Shown here in pieces: positions 7,377 through 18,203 of a stretch of DNA of 64,000 nt. Numbering within the stretch: the stretch's first letter is position 1; each line of letters starts with the position of its first letter. This DNA is from Streptacidiphilus rugosus AM-16 (GTDB lineage Bacteria > Actinomycetota > Actinomycetes > Streptomycetales > Streptomycetaceae). The DNA lies in NCBI RefSeq assembly GCF_000744655.1, contig NZ_JQMJ01000004.1, forward strand, positions 4,526,001-4,590,000, in the 5' to 3' direction. The notes below the pieces were generated by a model. That model was not told where the DNA came from. It made no database searches and saw only the letters and a list, made by a program, of their open reading frames with translations. The position numbers were made by a program, and so were the translations under genes.

Positions 7377-8929
7377 CGCAGGTCGTCCGCGGCTCGGCGG
7401 GCGCCCGCGCCGCCCGGGGCGGGCCGCACGGCCAGGGCCTCCCGGGCCCGGGCCACGGCGCGACCGCTCAGCGCGACCGACTGTCCCAGGTAGGCGGTGG
7501 GGTCGAAGATCTGGTCGAGCTGCGCCTGGTCGATCGGCGCGCCGGCCAGGCCGTCCTGCTCGGCCAGGGTCCGCAGCGAGGTGCCGCTCTGCCTCGCGGA
7601 CTGGGCGAGTTCGTAGACGTACTCGTGCGCGGTCTGCTTGCCGATGTGCGCGCCGAGAGTCAGCATCAGCTTCTCCGTGGCGATCTGCTCGGCGACCTCG
7701 CTCACGTTCTCCCACATCCGCTCCGACCGGACGCTCAGGCTGTCGACGACGTGGCTGATGAGCTCGCAGGCCGAGAGCGCGAAGTGGGAGGCGTCCGGGA
7801 CGCACGCCCACTCGATGCGCAGGGTGCGGGAGTCCCTTTCGTTGTCGCCGCCGAGGCAGGCGAGGGCGTTGGTGACCTGGGCGGCCGTCAACCTGGCCAT
7901 CGCCACGGCCATCTCGCAGGCCTCGGGGTTGCGCTTGTGCGGCATCGTGCTGCTGCCCACCTGGCCGTGCCGCCAGCCGAGCGCCAGTTCGCCGAACTCG
8001 GGGCGGGCCAGCAGCCGCACCTCGTCGCCGATCCGGCCCATGGTGCCCGCCACCATGGCGAGGCAGGCCACGAACTCGACGACGCGGTCGCGGGAGACGT
8101 GCCAGGAGACGGCCGGGGCGTAGAGGCCGAGCCGTTCGGCGAAAGCGTCCAGCAGCGGGAGCGCCTGCTCGCCGAGGCCGGCCATGGTGCCGACCCCGCC
8201 GAAGAGCTGCACCGCCAGCACCCGCGGGCGCAGCTCGGAGATGCGCTCCAGGTGGCGGACCAGTTCGTCGATCCAGCTGCCGATCTTCACGCCCAGGCCC
8301 ATGGGCAGCGCGGGCTGGGCGTGCGTGCGGCCCAGGGCGACCGTGGCCGCGTGCTCGTCGGCCAGGTCGGACAGGCGCTCGACCAGGGAGCGCAGTTGGG
8401 ACTCCACCTCGTCCAGGACGTCGCGCATCTCCAGCGACTGGGCGGTGTCCTGGATGTCCTGGGTGGTCGCCCCGTAGTGGACGAACTCGCCGGCGCCACC
8501 GGGGCAGGCGGCCTGGAGGCCGCGCAGGAAGGCCACCAGCGAGTGGCTGGTGCGACGGATCTCGGCGCGGATGGCGGGTAAGTCCAGGTTCTCGACCTTC
8601 GCCGCCCCGGCGATGGCGTCCGCCGCCTCGCGCGGGATGATGCCCAGCTCGGCCTGACAGAGCGCCAGTGCGGACTCCACGTCCAGCCAGCGCTGGTAGC
8701 GACACTCGTCGCAGAAGATCCGGTGGCTGGCGGTGGTGCTGTACCGGTGACCGTAGAAGGCGGAGTCCGTGATGTGGCTGCGGGCGTGTCCGCATCTTTC
8801 CGAGGCCTCGGCCGGCCCGTGGCCGGGGGTCTGGTCCGGCGCGGCCGCGAAGGCGGGCGCGGCGGCTGCACCGGCGGCGGGCGAGGGAGCAGGGCCGCTC
8901 CTGACGATCGTCTCGCTGAACGCGTTCAT
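7373..8929 (-). CDS. Fumarase/aspartase-superfamily lyase (adenylosuccinate lyase-like)
   Basis: A 518-residue member of the fumarase/aspartase superfamily, which eliminates fumarate or an amine from a succinyl-type substrate. Seen: HYGATTQD (151-158), RTHAQPA (201-207) and the signature GSSTMPHKRNP (325-335) holding the catalytic Ser. It is closest in style to adenylosuccinate and carboxymuconate lyases, but residues 1-55 are an extra Ala/Pro-rich stretch. Coupled by 4-bp overlaps to the GDH-like gene before it and the JAMM gene after it, so it likely serves a dedicated pathway rather than purine synthesis. Confidence 0.82.
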   Translation of the reverse strand: MNAFSETIVRSGPAPSPAAGAAAAPAFAAAPDQTPGHGPAEASERCGHARSHITDSAFYGHRYSTTASHRIFCDECRYQRWLDVESALALCQAELGIIPREAADAIAGAAKVENLDLPAIRAEIRRTSHSLVAFLRGLQAACPGGAGEFVHYGATTQDIQDTAQSLEMRDVLDEVESQLRSLVERLSDLADEHAATVALGRTHAQPALPMGLGVKIGSWIDELVRHLERISELRPRVLAVQLFGGVGTMAGLGEQALPLLDAFAERLGLYAPAVSWHVSRDRVVEFVACLAMVAGTMGRIGDEVRLLARPEFGELALGWRHGQVGSSTMPHKRNPEACEMAVAMARLTAAQVTNALACLGGDNERDSRTLRIEWACVPDASHFALSACELISHVVDSLSVRSERMWENVSEVAEQIATEKLMLTLGAHIGKQTAHEYVYELAQSARQSGTSLRTLAEQDGLAGAPIDQAQLDQIFDPTAYLGQSVALSGRAVARAREALAVRPAPGGAGARRAADDLR

Positions 8930-10146
8930 CGTGTTTCCTCCTCGGTGGGCGGTGCGGGGACGACGGCTGCGCGACGGCCGCGCGGCGCGGCGCGCGAGAC
9001 GCGGTACGGACTGGTCCCGTAGGGGCGGTCCCCGGTAGGGCCCGCGGCGGCGGCGATGTCCAGGGCGATCCGACGGGCGCTGACCCCGCGGTCCCTGGCG
9101 CCGCAGAGGATGTCGCCGACCAGTTCGCGCATCATCGCGGCGAGCGTGTCGAGCACCTCGCGCGGGTCCGGGGTCGCGGTCGGGCCGAAGAGCGCCTCCA
9201 TCGAGGCGGACCCGCCGATGCCGCCGATGAAGTCGGGGACGACCAGCACCCCGCGGTCGGTGAGCAGTTGCTCCGCGGTCTCGCTCAGTCCGCAGTTGGC
9301 GCCGACCGCGACGATGGGCACCGGTACCACGGCTGCCTGCGCGGGGCTCATCGCGTCCTCGCCGCCGGCCAGGATCATCACGTCCGCCGGCAGGTCGAAG
9401 AGCGCCTCCTTGGGCAGCCGCATCGGGTCCCCCAGCAGGCCGGGCACCGGCCTGATCTGGTCGATGGTGAGCATCCGCGCGAGGTCGAGGCCGCGCGGGT
9501 CGATCGCGCAGCCGTACGCGTCGGTCACCGCGGTGACGCGCACCGCTTCGTCCAACAGGGCGGCCGCTGCGGCCCGTCCGAGATTCCCGAATCCCTGGAG
9601 CGCGACCGTCACCTGCGTCAGGCGGCGTCCGGAGTGCGTGGCGGCGGCGAGGGCCGCGTGGGCGAGGGCGTGTCCGGCCCGTCGCTGACCGAGCGTCAGC
9701 GGACCGACGGGGATGTCCAGCAGGCCCATCCTGGCCCGGAACTCGGTGTCGGTGATCTGCTGGGCGTGCCGGATCGCGACCTTCACCGAGCCGATGCCGG
9801 CGTCCGCGGCGATGCGCTCCAGCTCCTCGAACCTGGTGCCCATGTCGCACCCCATGCTGAACCGGGTGCGCAGCTCGCCCTCGAGGAACCGGACGAACCT
9901 GGCGAGCACGGCCGCCCGCTCGGGTCCCCTCGGGTCGTAGGCGATACCGCACTTGGCCCCGTCGACGCCGATCCCGAGGACCCGCTGCTTGAGCGTCATG
10001 CGGGCGGCGAGGGTGCGCAGGGTGTCGGCGGTGAGGTCGGCGCTCATCCGGCAGCCCCCTGCCGCGAGACGACTGTCCATCCGGTCGTAGACGAGGAAGC
10101 CGGGGCAGTTTTCAACAGGATCGCGGTATTCGATGACGCGGGTCAT
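8926..10146 (-). CDS. Glu/Leu/Phe/Val dehydrogenase-family protein
   Basis: About 406 residues of the amino-acid dehydrogenase family that interconverts amino and keto acids with NAD(P). Seen: GGCRMS near residue 26, ARMTLKQRVLGIGVDGAKCG with the active-site Lys, and the Rossmann motif ALQGFGNLG. The Lys-region and Asp-region sequences are divergent from textbook GDH, so substrate and even activity are uncertain. ATG 10146 was chosen for the GGGGGA just upstream, although spacing is tight; a GTG at 10173 is the alternative. First gene of the operon. Confidence 0.75.
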   Translation of the reverse strand: MTRVIEYRDPVENCPGFLVYDRMDSRLAAGGCRMSADLTADTLRTLAARMTLKQRVLGIGVDGAKCGIAYDPRGPERAAVLARFVRFLEGELRTRFSMGCDMGTRFEELERIAADAGIGSVKVAIRHAQQITDTEFRARMGLLDIPVGPLTLGQRRAGHALAHAALAAATHSGRRLTQVTVALQGFGNLGRAAAAALLDEAVRVTAVTDAYGCAIDPRGLDLARMLTIDQIRPVPGLLGDPMRLPKEALFDLPADVMILAGGEDAMSPAQAAVVPVPIVAVGANCGLSETAEQLLTDRGVLVVPDFIGGIGGSASMEALFGPTATPDPREVLDTLAAMMRELVGDILCGARDRGVSARRIALDIAAAAGPTGDRPYGTSPYRVSRAAPRGRRAAVVPAPPTEEETR

Positions 10147-10186
10147 CACTCCCCCAGGTCCTTGGGCGCTCACGCCATGGGCATAC

Positions 10187-10208
10187 TTGTCTGCTACGCT
10201 GACAATCA
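10187..10208. promoter_or_regulatory. Candidate MarR operator 1
   Basis: Sequence TTGTC-N9-GACAA, an imperfect palindrome ending CTGACAATCA, lies in the intergenic region between the GDH-like operon and the marR gene. It matches 17 of 22 positions with a second site before the NiCoT gene, which is strong evidence for one shared regulator. Which protein binds is inferred from position. Confidence 0.6.
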
Positions 10209-10347
10209 GCTGTGATGTCGAATTTCATCATGGGAGAGGCCCATTCGAGCGTCAAGGGGATCTCGGGCGGTCCTTGAAGGGCTCCAGCGGCGCTCCATCT
10301 CTCCTCGGTCGAAAGCCCACTGGTGATCGAGAGGCAGGTCGCGCAAC

Positions 10348-10809
10348 GTGGCACACAACACCCGCCAACACCCCGCCGATGAACCGCAGTTCGAGGGCCT
10401 GCAGGTCTGGCACGCGTTCCTGCTGCGCAAGGCCGGCCAGCTGGTGACCGAGCAGGCCGAAGGGGTTCTCGACCCCCTGGACATGACGCTGCGCCAGTTC
10501 GGCGTGCTGAACGTCGTGCAGAGCGAACCGGGTCTCAACCAGCGGGCCGTGGGCGAGAAACTCCGCATCGACCGGACCACGATCGTCGCGCTGGTCGACG
10601 CCCTGGAGCAGGCCGGAATGCTGGAGCGCCGACGCGGGACCGACCGGCGCAGCTTCGACCTCTTCCTCACCGAGCGCGGGGAGGACCGCCTTCGGGAGGC
10701 CAGGAAGCGCATGACCGAGGTCCACGAGCACTTCCTCCAGCCGCTCTCCCCCGCCGAGCGCGAGCTGCTGCGCGAACTGCTGCTCCGCGTGGCCACGGAG
10801 AGCCGCTGA
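10348..10809 (+). CDS. MarR-family transcriptional regulator
   Basis: A 153-residue winged-helix regulator. The recognition region GLNQRAVGEKLRIDRTTIV, then the wing RRRGTDRRSFDL, are typical of MarR. The start is GTG. Divergent from the GDH/lyase/JAMM/FmdE operon and followed by the nickel permease. Near-identical sites at 10187 and 10859 flank it, so it probably represses both sides and itself until a ligand or metal releases it. The ligand is unknown. Confidence 0.85.
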   Translation: MAHNTRQHPADEPQFEGLQVWHAFLLRKAGQLVTEQAEGVLDPLDMTLRQFGVLNVVQSEPGLNQRAVGEKLRIDRTTIVALVDALEQAGMLERRRGTDRRSFDLFLTERGEDRLREARKRMTEVHEHFLQPLSPAERELLRELLLRVATESR

Positions 10810-10858
10810 ACACACCCACCGCGCGCCCCTCGGCCGCCATTCTTGACAGGGAGCCAGA

Positions 10859-10880
10859 TAGTCAGCGAACCTGACAATCA
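10859..10880. promoter_or_regulatory. Candidate MarR operator 2
   Basis: A site beginning TAGTCAGCGAACCTGACAAT contains the perfect inverted repeat GTCAG-N5-CTGAC and shares CTGACAATCA with operator 1. It lies between marR and the NiCoT gene, 105 bp before the permease start. A TTGACA hexamer at 10843-10848 just upstream may be the -35 element of a promoter this site would block. Confidence 0.58.
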
Positions 10881-10985
10881 AGCAACTGCGACTCCTTTGC
10901 AAGAGCGCCGTGCGGGCGATCCGCCCCGCCGGCGACACCGGCCCGCGGCACGCGCCGCCGGCACGCCTCCGAGGAGCTGGCCGAT

Positions 10986-12290
10986 ATGGCGTCAACTTTG
11001 GGAAAGCGACTGAGAGCGTCCTTCGACCGCAGGGAACTGCTGCGGCTGGGATCGCTGTTGGGGGTCGTGGCGGCCCTGCACATCATCGGCTTCGGCCTGT
11101 TCGTCCACTACAACAGCATCCCCAAGTACCACTCGATCTCCGACGCGCACGGCACCCTGCTGTACGCGGGCGCCGCGGGCCTCGCCTACGTCTTCGGTTT
11201 ACGGCACGCCTTCGACGCCGACCACATCTCGGCGATCGACGACACCACCCGGCTGCTGCTGCAGAAGGGCAGGAAGCCGCTCGGCGTGGGGCTGGCCTTC
11301 TCGCTCGGCCACTCCACCGTCGTGCTCGCCCTCTCGGTCGGCGTCGCCTTCGCCGCGAACGCCGCCGCCCACTTCCAGCAGGGCTTCGCCGCCACCGGCG
11401 GACTGATCGGCACCCTGGTCTCCGGCACCTTCCTGTACATCGTGGCCATCTTCAACTTCGTGATCCTGGCCGGCATCTGGAAGGTCTGGCGGCAGGTCAA
11501 GTCCGGCAGCTACGAGGAACAGCACCTGGAGGAGCTGCTCGCCTCCCGCGGCTTCATGAACCGCATCTTCAAGGGCCGGTACAACCGGTTCATCAGCCAC
11601 TCGTGGCAGATGTACCCGGTCGGCGTCCTGTTCGGTCTCGGCTTCGACACGGCCACGGAGGTCGGCCTGCTCGGCATCTCCGCCTCTGCGGCCGCAGGCT
11701 CGGGCACCGGTGGGGCGACCCTGCCGCCACTGGCGATCATCGCGCTGCCGATCATCTTCGCGGCCGGGATGTCCCTGATGGACACGATCGACGGCGCGTT
11801 CATGGCCAAGGCCTACGACTGGGCGTTCGGCAACCCGGTCCGGAAGATCTACTACAACATCAGCACCACCGGGCTCTCCATCTTCGTCGCCTTCGTGGTG
11901 GGCACGCTCGAACTGATCGGGGTGGTCAGCGACCGGCTGGGCGTGGCCGACCAGGAGCCCTGGCGGACGATCGACGCCATCGACCTGAACCGGATCGGGT
12001 ACTTCATCGTCGGCATCTTCCTGCTCACCTGGATCGGCAGCGTGGTGTGGTGGAAGGTGCGCAAGCTGGAGGACCGCTACGCCTCCGCCATGGCCCCCTC
12101 GGCGACCGTGGCCGTGCTCGACCAGGTCAGCCTGGACCCCACCGCGATGACCGAGGAGCAGCTGGCCGGCATCCGCGCCACGATCCATCACGAACTGCAC
12201 CACCACGGCCTCCAGCACCGCCACCGCCCGGCAACCGCCGCCGCCCGCGTCGAGGAGCCGTCCGGCGTGGCACAGACCACCCCGGCCTGA
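10986..12290 (+). CDS. NiCoT-family nickel/cobalt permease
   Basis: A 434-residue inner-membrane transporter of the NiCoT family (HoxN/NixA/NicT type) that takes up Ni2+ and/or Co2+ at high affinity. Seen: signature RHAFDADHI (73-81), LGHS in the next helix, LGFDTATE and GMSLMDTIDG, with about eight hydrophobic helices. The C-terminal His-rich stretch HHELHHHGLQHRH is an extra metal-binding segment. It shares operator-like sites with the FmdE operon across marR, so nickel or cobalt supply is probably linked to that operon. Confidence 0.92.
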   Translation: MASTLGKRLRASFDRRELLRLGSLLGVVAALHIIGFGLFVHYNSIPKYHSISDAHGTLLYAGAAGLAYVFGLRHAFDADHISAIDDTTRLLLQKGRKPLGVGLAFSLGHSTVVLALSVGVAFAANAAAHFQQGFAATGGLIGTLVSGTFLYIVAIFNFVILAGIWKVWRQVKSGSYEEQHLEELLASRGFMNRIFKGRYNRFISHSWQMYPVGVLFGLGFDTATEVGLLGISASAAAGSGTGGATLPPLAIIALPIIFAAGMSLMDTIDGAFMAKAYDWAFGNPVRKIYYNISTTGLSIFVAFVVGTLELIGVVSDRLGVADQEPWRTIDAIDLNRIGYFIVGIFLLTWIGSVVWWKVRKLEDRYASAMAPSATVAVLDQVSLDPTAMTEEQLAGIRATIHHELHHHGLQHRHRPATAAARVEEPSGVAQTTPA

Positions 12291-12314
12291 CGGGCCGGCA
12301 GGCCGGGACCGGAC

Positions 12315-12599
12315 CTACCCGGCCTCGGCGGCCAGCCTGCGACGGAGACAGGCGAGGCAGCGGGAGCGGGTGGGGCCGAGGCTGCCGCGAGGCATGCGCA
12401 GGCGGACGGCGAGTTCGGCGTAGTCGGCGGGCGGGCCGTCCAGCAGCGCGCCGAGGAGCGCCGCGCACCGGGCGGGAAGTCGCGCCACAGCGGCGCGCAC
12501 CTGTGCCGCGCGCTCCCGCTGCAGCAGCAGCGTCTCCGGGCAGGGCGCGGCGCGCGGAAGCCGCAGGCCGGAGGGAATCTCATGGCGCGTCTGGTCCAT
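12315..12599 (-). CDS. Stand-alone sigma-70 region 4 protein
   Basis: A 94-residue protein consisting almost only of an ECF-type sigma region 4: ALLGALLDGPPADYAELAVR, then the recognition helix with MPRGSLGPTRSRCL, which binds -35 elements in full sigma factors. No region 2 exists; an in-frame stop lies about 50 bp upstream of the ATG, so this is not a missed start. It could be a sigma remnant, an anti-sigma-like competitor, or a partner supplying region 4 to a split sigma. Convergent with the NiCoT gene. Confidence 0.6.
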   Translation of the reverse strand: MDQTRHEIPSGLRLPRAAPCPETLLLQRERAAQVRAAVARLPARCAALLGALLDGPPADYAELAVRLRMPRGSLGPTRSRCLACLRRRLAAEAG

Positions 12600-12804
12600 G
12601 CCGTCGGGGACGCGGGCGGGGGCCGCAGCGGATGCGCTGCGGCGGCCGGATCACACGATCGGGTGCGGGCGGACGACAGCCGCGCGCAATCAAGCGGTCA
12701 ACAGAATGTAACCGGGGCCACGCCGCTGCGTGTACCAGTCGGTAACAGATCCGGACTAGGATCCACGCATCCCGCTCGCGCCAGGCCAAGACGACGGAGG
12801 CACG

Positions 12805-13548
12805 GTGTTCTACTGGACGCTCAAGAGGATCATTGTCGGCCCACTGGTCCGCGCGCTGTACCGGCCGCGGGTCACCGGGCTGGAGAACGTTCCCCTCGAC
12901 GGTCCCGCCATCATCGCGCCGAACCACCTCTCCTTCTGCGACTCCGTCTTCCTTCCGCTCGCGGCACCGCGTCAGGTCCACTACGTGGCCAAGGAGGAGT
13001 ACTTCACCGGCACCGGTCCCAAGGGCCGGCTGATGGCGTGGTTCTTCACCGGCGTCGGCGCCGTCCCGGTGGACCGCAGCGGTGGGCGGGCGTCGATGGC
13101 CGCGATCGACACCGGCATGGCGCAGCTGAAGGCGGGCCGGCTCTTCGGCATCTACCCGGAGGGCACCCGCTCCCCCGACGGCCGGCTGCACCGCGGCCGC
13201 ACCGGCGTGGCGCACCTGGCGCTGGCCAGCGGCGCGCCGGTGATCCCCGTCGGCCTGGTGCACACCGACGAGGTGCAGGCCAACGGGAGCATGCGGTGGC
13301 GCAGGCCGTTCCGCGCCCGGCCGGAGATCCACTTCGGCGCGCCGCTGACCTTCGAGCGCTACGAGGGCATGCAGCGGGACCGATTCGTGCTGCGCGCGGT
13401 GACCGACGAGATCGTCTCGGCGATCCTGGCCCTCTCCGGCCAGGAGTACGTGGACATGTACGCCACCAAGGCGAAGCTCCTCGCGGCCAAGGCCGAAAAG
13501 GCGGAGAAGGCCGGCAGCGCTGCGACGCCGCTGGACCGCGCGGCCTGA
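12805..13548 (+). CDS. 1-acyl-glycerol-3-phosphate acyltransferase (PlsC-like)
   Basis: A 247-residue membrane-associated acyltransferase that adds a second acyl chain to lysophosphatidate or a related lysolipid. Seen: the NHLSFCD box (an HX4D motif) near residues 39-45, the pocket motif FTGVGAVPVDR and EGTRSPDG near 118. The start is GTG behind ACGGAGG. Streptomyces have several PlsC paralogues, so this need not be the essential one. Confidence 0.88.
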   Translation: MFYWTLKRIIVGPLVRALYRPRVTGLENVPLDGPAIIAPNHLSFCDSVFLPLAAPRQVHYVAKEEYFTGTGPKGRLMAWFFTGVGAVPVDRSGGRASMAAIDTGMAQLKAGRLFGIYPEGTRSPDGRLHRGRTGVAHLALASGAPVIPVGLVHTDEVQANGSMRWRRPFRARPEIHFGAPLTFERYEGMQRDRFVLRAVTDEIVSAILALSGQEYVDMYATKAKLLAAKAEKAEKAGSAATPLDRAA

Positions 13549-13580
13549 GCGGCGGCGCCGGTGGTGGGTAGGCTGCGGCC

Positions 13581-14225
13581 ATGAGCCTGCCGCAGCCCTA
13601 CGAACCCGACCGCAACCGTCCGGAGGCACGGGCCTCCCATGAGGACCGCGACCGGGTGGCCGAGGTGCTGCGGGTGGCCGCGGGCGACGGGCGGCTCACC
13701 CTGGAGGAGCTGGACCAGCGGCTGGAGCTGTGCCTGTCGGCGCGCACCTTCGCCGACCTGGAGCCGCTGGTCGCCGACCTGCCCGTCTCGGCGCTGGACG
13801 CGGTCGCACCCGCGGCGCAGGCCAAGGACCTGGTCCAGTTCAGGAGCCGGGGCAGCACCAAGCGCTTCGAGGGCGTCTGGGTGGTGCCCCGACGGATGGA
13901 ACTGACCCTGCACGGGGGCGCGGTGGTGCTCGACTTCACGCGGGCGATCACCGCGTCCGGACCGGTGACGGAGCTGGCCGTCGAGCTCCACGGCAGCTCG
14001 ATCCGGATCATCGCCCCGCCGGGCTACCTGATCGACGCCGACGACATGGACCTTCGAGGCAGCGCGGTCGCCGACCGCCGCCGCGCGGGCGCGCCGAACC
14101 CCGCCGCGGTGACGCACCGGATCGTCCTCACCGGCGTCGCCAAGGGCAGCAGCGTCTCCGTCCGCGACCCGCGCGCTCCACGCGAACCCGGCCGCCTGCG
14201 CCGGTTCTTCGGCGGACGGCGCTGA
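13581..14225 (+). CDS. DUF1707 protein
   Basis: A 214-residue protein with an N-terminal DUF1707 domain (ASHEDRDRVAEVLRVAAGDG, then LEELDQRL), an actinobacterial module often fused to membrane or LiaF-like domains. The rest is a beta-rich soluble segment resembling the C-terminal part of cell-wall stress (LiaF-like) proteins, with no clear membrane helix. Starts 32 bp after plsC, so likely co-transcribed. Function unknown. Confidence 0.75.
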   Translation: MSLPQPYEPDRNRPEARASHEDRDRVAEVLRVAAGDGRLTLEELDQRLELCLSARTFADLEPLVADLPVSALDAVAPAAQAKDLVQFRSRGSTKRFEGVWVVPRRMELTLHGGAVVLDFTRAITASGPVTELAVELHGSSIRIIAPPGYLIDADDMDLRGSAVADRRRAGAPNPAAVTHRIVLTGVAKGSSVSVRDPRAPREPGRLRRFFGGRR

Positions 14226-14307
14226 CCCCTGCGCCCTCCTCGCCACGGCGGAGCGATCGGGGTCGCACGGGACCGCGGACAGTCCCGAGCGCTCGCGGAG
14301 AGACGTC

Positions 14308-14350
14308 AGGGGTGGGTGGGGTTCCACCGCGACGGACCCCACCCACCCCT
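14308..14350. terminator. Bidirectional terminator hairpin
   Basis: Perfect 15-bp stem (AGGGGTGGGTGGGGT, 14308-14322, with 14336-14350) and 13-nt loop, between the convergent DUF1707 gene and argH. Confidence 0.85.
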
Positions 14351-14375
14351 GTACGTCCGACCCACCGGCCCGGGC

Positions 14376-16124
<1,749 letters not shown>

Positions 16125-16769
16125 ATGTCCGCCGCCGAGCACCCGCGCCGTACCGCGGTGGCCGCCGCCGCGGGCCGCAGGCTGCGCGCGGACCGGGCCC
16201 GGCTGCTCGCGGACCTGCTGCGCAGGGAGGTGCTCGGCAGCGGCTATCCCGACGGTGTGCTGCCGCACGAGGACCGGCTGGCCGCCGAGTACGGCGCGAC
16301 CCGCAACGCCGTCCGGCAGGCGCTCGACCTGCTGCGCGGCGAAGGGCTGATCACCAGGGTGCCGGGCGTCGCGCTGCTCGACTGCGACCTGGAGCGCAGC
16401 GACGTCTTCCGGCTGCCGGCGCAGCTGACCGGGCAGCCGCTGGGCACGGCCGAGATCGCCCTGGAGGCGGTCAACGCCGACGCGGTACTGGAGGCCCCAC
16501 TTGGGGCCGCGCTGCTGATGCTGGAGCGACTGACCCACCTCGCCGACGGACGCCCGGTGGACCCGGAGTTCATCCGCTTCCGCGGAGACCGGATCACCAT
16601 GACAGGCGCGCTGCGGCGGGGCGGTGAGCCGCCGCTCGTCGCCCGGCTCCACGTGGACCTGGAGCGCCAGGCCGCCGCGGCGGTCCGCACGGCTCTCACC
16701 ACCGCCCCCACCGACGCCGACGCCGACGTCCGCGGCTACGCCCGCCGCGCCCTGGACGCGAACGCCTGA
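16125..16769 (+). CDS. GntR-family transcriptional regulator
   Basis: A 214-residue regulator. Residues 35-80 carry a GntR winged helix (LPHEDRLAAEYGATRNAVRQ, then LDLLRGEGLI). The C-terminal half is a shortened UTRA-like effector domain (ALLMLERLTHLADGRPVDPE). AAGGAG precedes the ATG by seven bases. Alone in its transcription unit, so targets and effector are unknown. Confidence 0.82.
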   Translation: MSAAEHPRRTAVAAAAGRRLRADRARLLADLLRREVLGSGYPDGVLPHEDRLAAEYGATRNAVRQALDLLRGEGLITRVPGVALLDCDLERSDVFRLPAQLTGQPLGTAEIALEAVNADAVLEAPLGAALLMLERLTHLADGRPVDPEFIRFRGDRITMTGALRRGGEPPLVARLHVDLERQAAAAVRTALTTAPTDADADVRGYARRALDANA

Positions 16770-16988
16770 GCCGGCGCCGCGCCGGGCCACGCGGCAGGGC
16801 ATCCGCGGCGCAGGTCGGCAGGGAGCAGCACCCCGGTCGCCGGGCCGGGCCGGCGGCGGAGTCGAATCCGGGCACGCGCCCGGGGACCCGACGACGGCCC
16901 GCGGGCGCCTGCGGCGGCCTGCAGGTCCCGGCCGGCCCCTTCGTCGACCCGGCCCTCGCCGGGCCCGACGCCGGGCCGGTCCCGCCGA

Positions 16989-18158
16989 CTACGCCAGGGC
17001 CTGGGCCAGGTCGGCGTAGAGGTCGTCGACGTCCTCCAGGCCGACCGAGACGCGCAGCAGCGACGGGTGCGGGCGGGCCTCGGGGGCGACCGGGCGGTGG
17101 GTGAGGGAGGCCGGGTGCTGGATGAGCGTGTCCACACCGCCGAGGGAGACGGCGTGGGTGATCAGCTCGCAGCGCTCCGCCGCCCGCGCCGCGGCGCCGA
17201 AGCCGTCGCGGAGCGAGAAGGCCAGGATCGATCCCGGCGCGGACATCTGGCGGCCGACCAGGCCCAGCGGGTCGCAGTCCTGCAGTCCCGGGTAGTAGAC
17301 GCGCTCGACCGCGGGCTGCTCGGCCAGCCACAGGGCGAGCTTGCCCGCGCTGTCGCTCTGGTGGCGGACCCGCAGCGGCAGCGTCTGCAGGCCGCGGTGG
17401 AGCAGGTAGGCCGCGAGCGGGTGCAGGATGCCGCCGGTGACCGCGCGGACCGGGCGGAGCTTCTGCGCCCACTCCGTGCTGGTGGCGACCACGCCGGCCA
17501 GCACGTCGCCATGGCCGCCCAGGTACTTGGTCGCACTGTGCACCACGATCGTGGCGCCGTGGCGCAGCGGCTGCTGCAGCACCGGGGTGGCGAAGGTGTT
17601 GTCCACCAGCAGCGGGACGTCGCCACAGCGGGCGGCCAGCGCGGCCAGGTCGATCAGTTCGAGCGTCGGGTTGGCCGGGGTCTCCACGATGACCAGGCCG
17701 GTGTCCGGGCGGATCGCCGCGTCGACCTCGTCTGCCGTGGCCCAGCTGACCTCGGTGCCGAGCAGGCCGGTGGCGAGCAGGTGGTCGGTGCCGCCGTAGA
17801 GCGGGCGGACCGCGACGACGTGGCCGCGTCCCTCGGCGCGCGCGGCGAGCAGGCAGGTGGTGATCGCCGCCATGCCCGAGCTGAACGCGACGGCCTGCTC
17901 GGCGCCCTCCAGCTCCGCCAGCGCCTCCTCGAAGCGGCCCGTCGTGGGGTTCCACAGCCGCTGGTAGACGGCGCTGCCGCCCTCGGGGATCAGCCCGCCG
18001 GTCGCCAGCGCCTCGTAGCTGTCGCCGCCGAGCTCGACACCGGGGAGCGGGTTGGTGGTCGACAGGTCGATCGGCGGCACGTGCACGCCCATTCCCCGCA
18101 GGTCGGCGCGGCCGGCGTGGACGGCTCGGGTGTCGGGTCGCGTGTCGGCGGACGGCAT
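16989..18158 (-). CDS. PLP-dependent cystathionine/methionine gamma-lyase family enzyme
   Basis: A 389-residue Cys/Met-metabolism PLP enzyme. Seen: TRAVHAG at the N-terminus, YQRLWNPTT, SSGMAAI, and the PLP-lysine motif HSATKYLGGH near residue 207. Such enzymes are cystathionine gamma-synthases or -lyases or methionine gamma-lyases. A divergent Lrp-type regulator matches the mdeR-mdeA arrangement known for methionine gamma-lyase, which favours a degradative role. The exact substrate cannot be fixed from motifs. Confidence 0.88.
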   Translation of the reverse strand: MPSADTRPDTRAVHAGRADLRGMGVHVPPIDLSTTNPLPGVELGGDSYEALATGGLIPEGGSAVYQRLWNPTTGRFEEALAELEGAEQAVAFSSGMAAITTCLLAARAEGRGHVVAVRPLYGGTDHLLATGLLGTEVSWATADEVDAAIRPDTGLVIVETPANPTLELIDLAALAARCGDVPLLVDNTFATPVLQQPLRHGATIVVHSATKYLGGHGDVLAGVVATSTEWAQKLRPVRAVTGGILHPLAAYLLHRGLQTLPLRVRHQSDSAGKLALWLAEQPAVERVYYPGLQDCDPLGLVGRQMSAPGSILAFSLRDGFGAAARAAERCELITHAVSLGGVDTLIQHPASLTHRPVAPEARPHPSLLRVSVGLEDVDDLYADLAQALA

Positions 18159-18203
18159 GGGGCTGGCCTCCTCGTTGAGGGCTCGGATCGGCTCCAGGAT
18201 GAA

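Noticed and set aside
12600-12804. Missing region 2 of a full ECF sigma factor upstream of the region 4 gene
   Set aside because: An in-frame stop about 50 bp upstream and absence of region 2 motifs in any frame.
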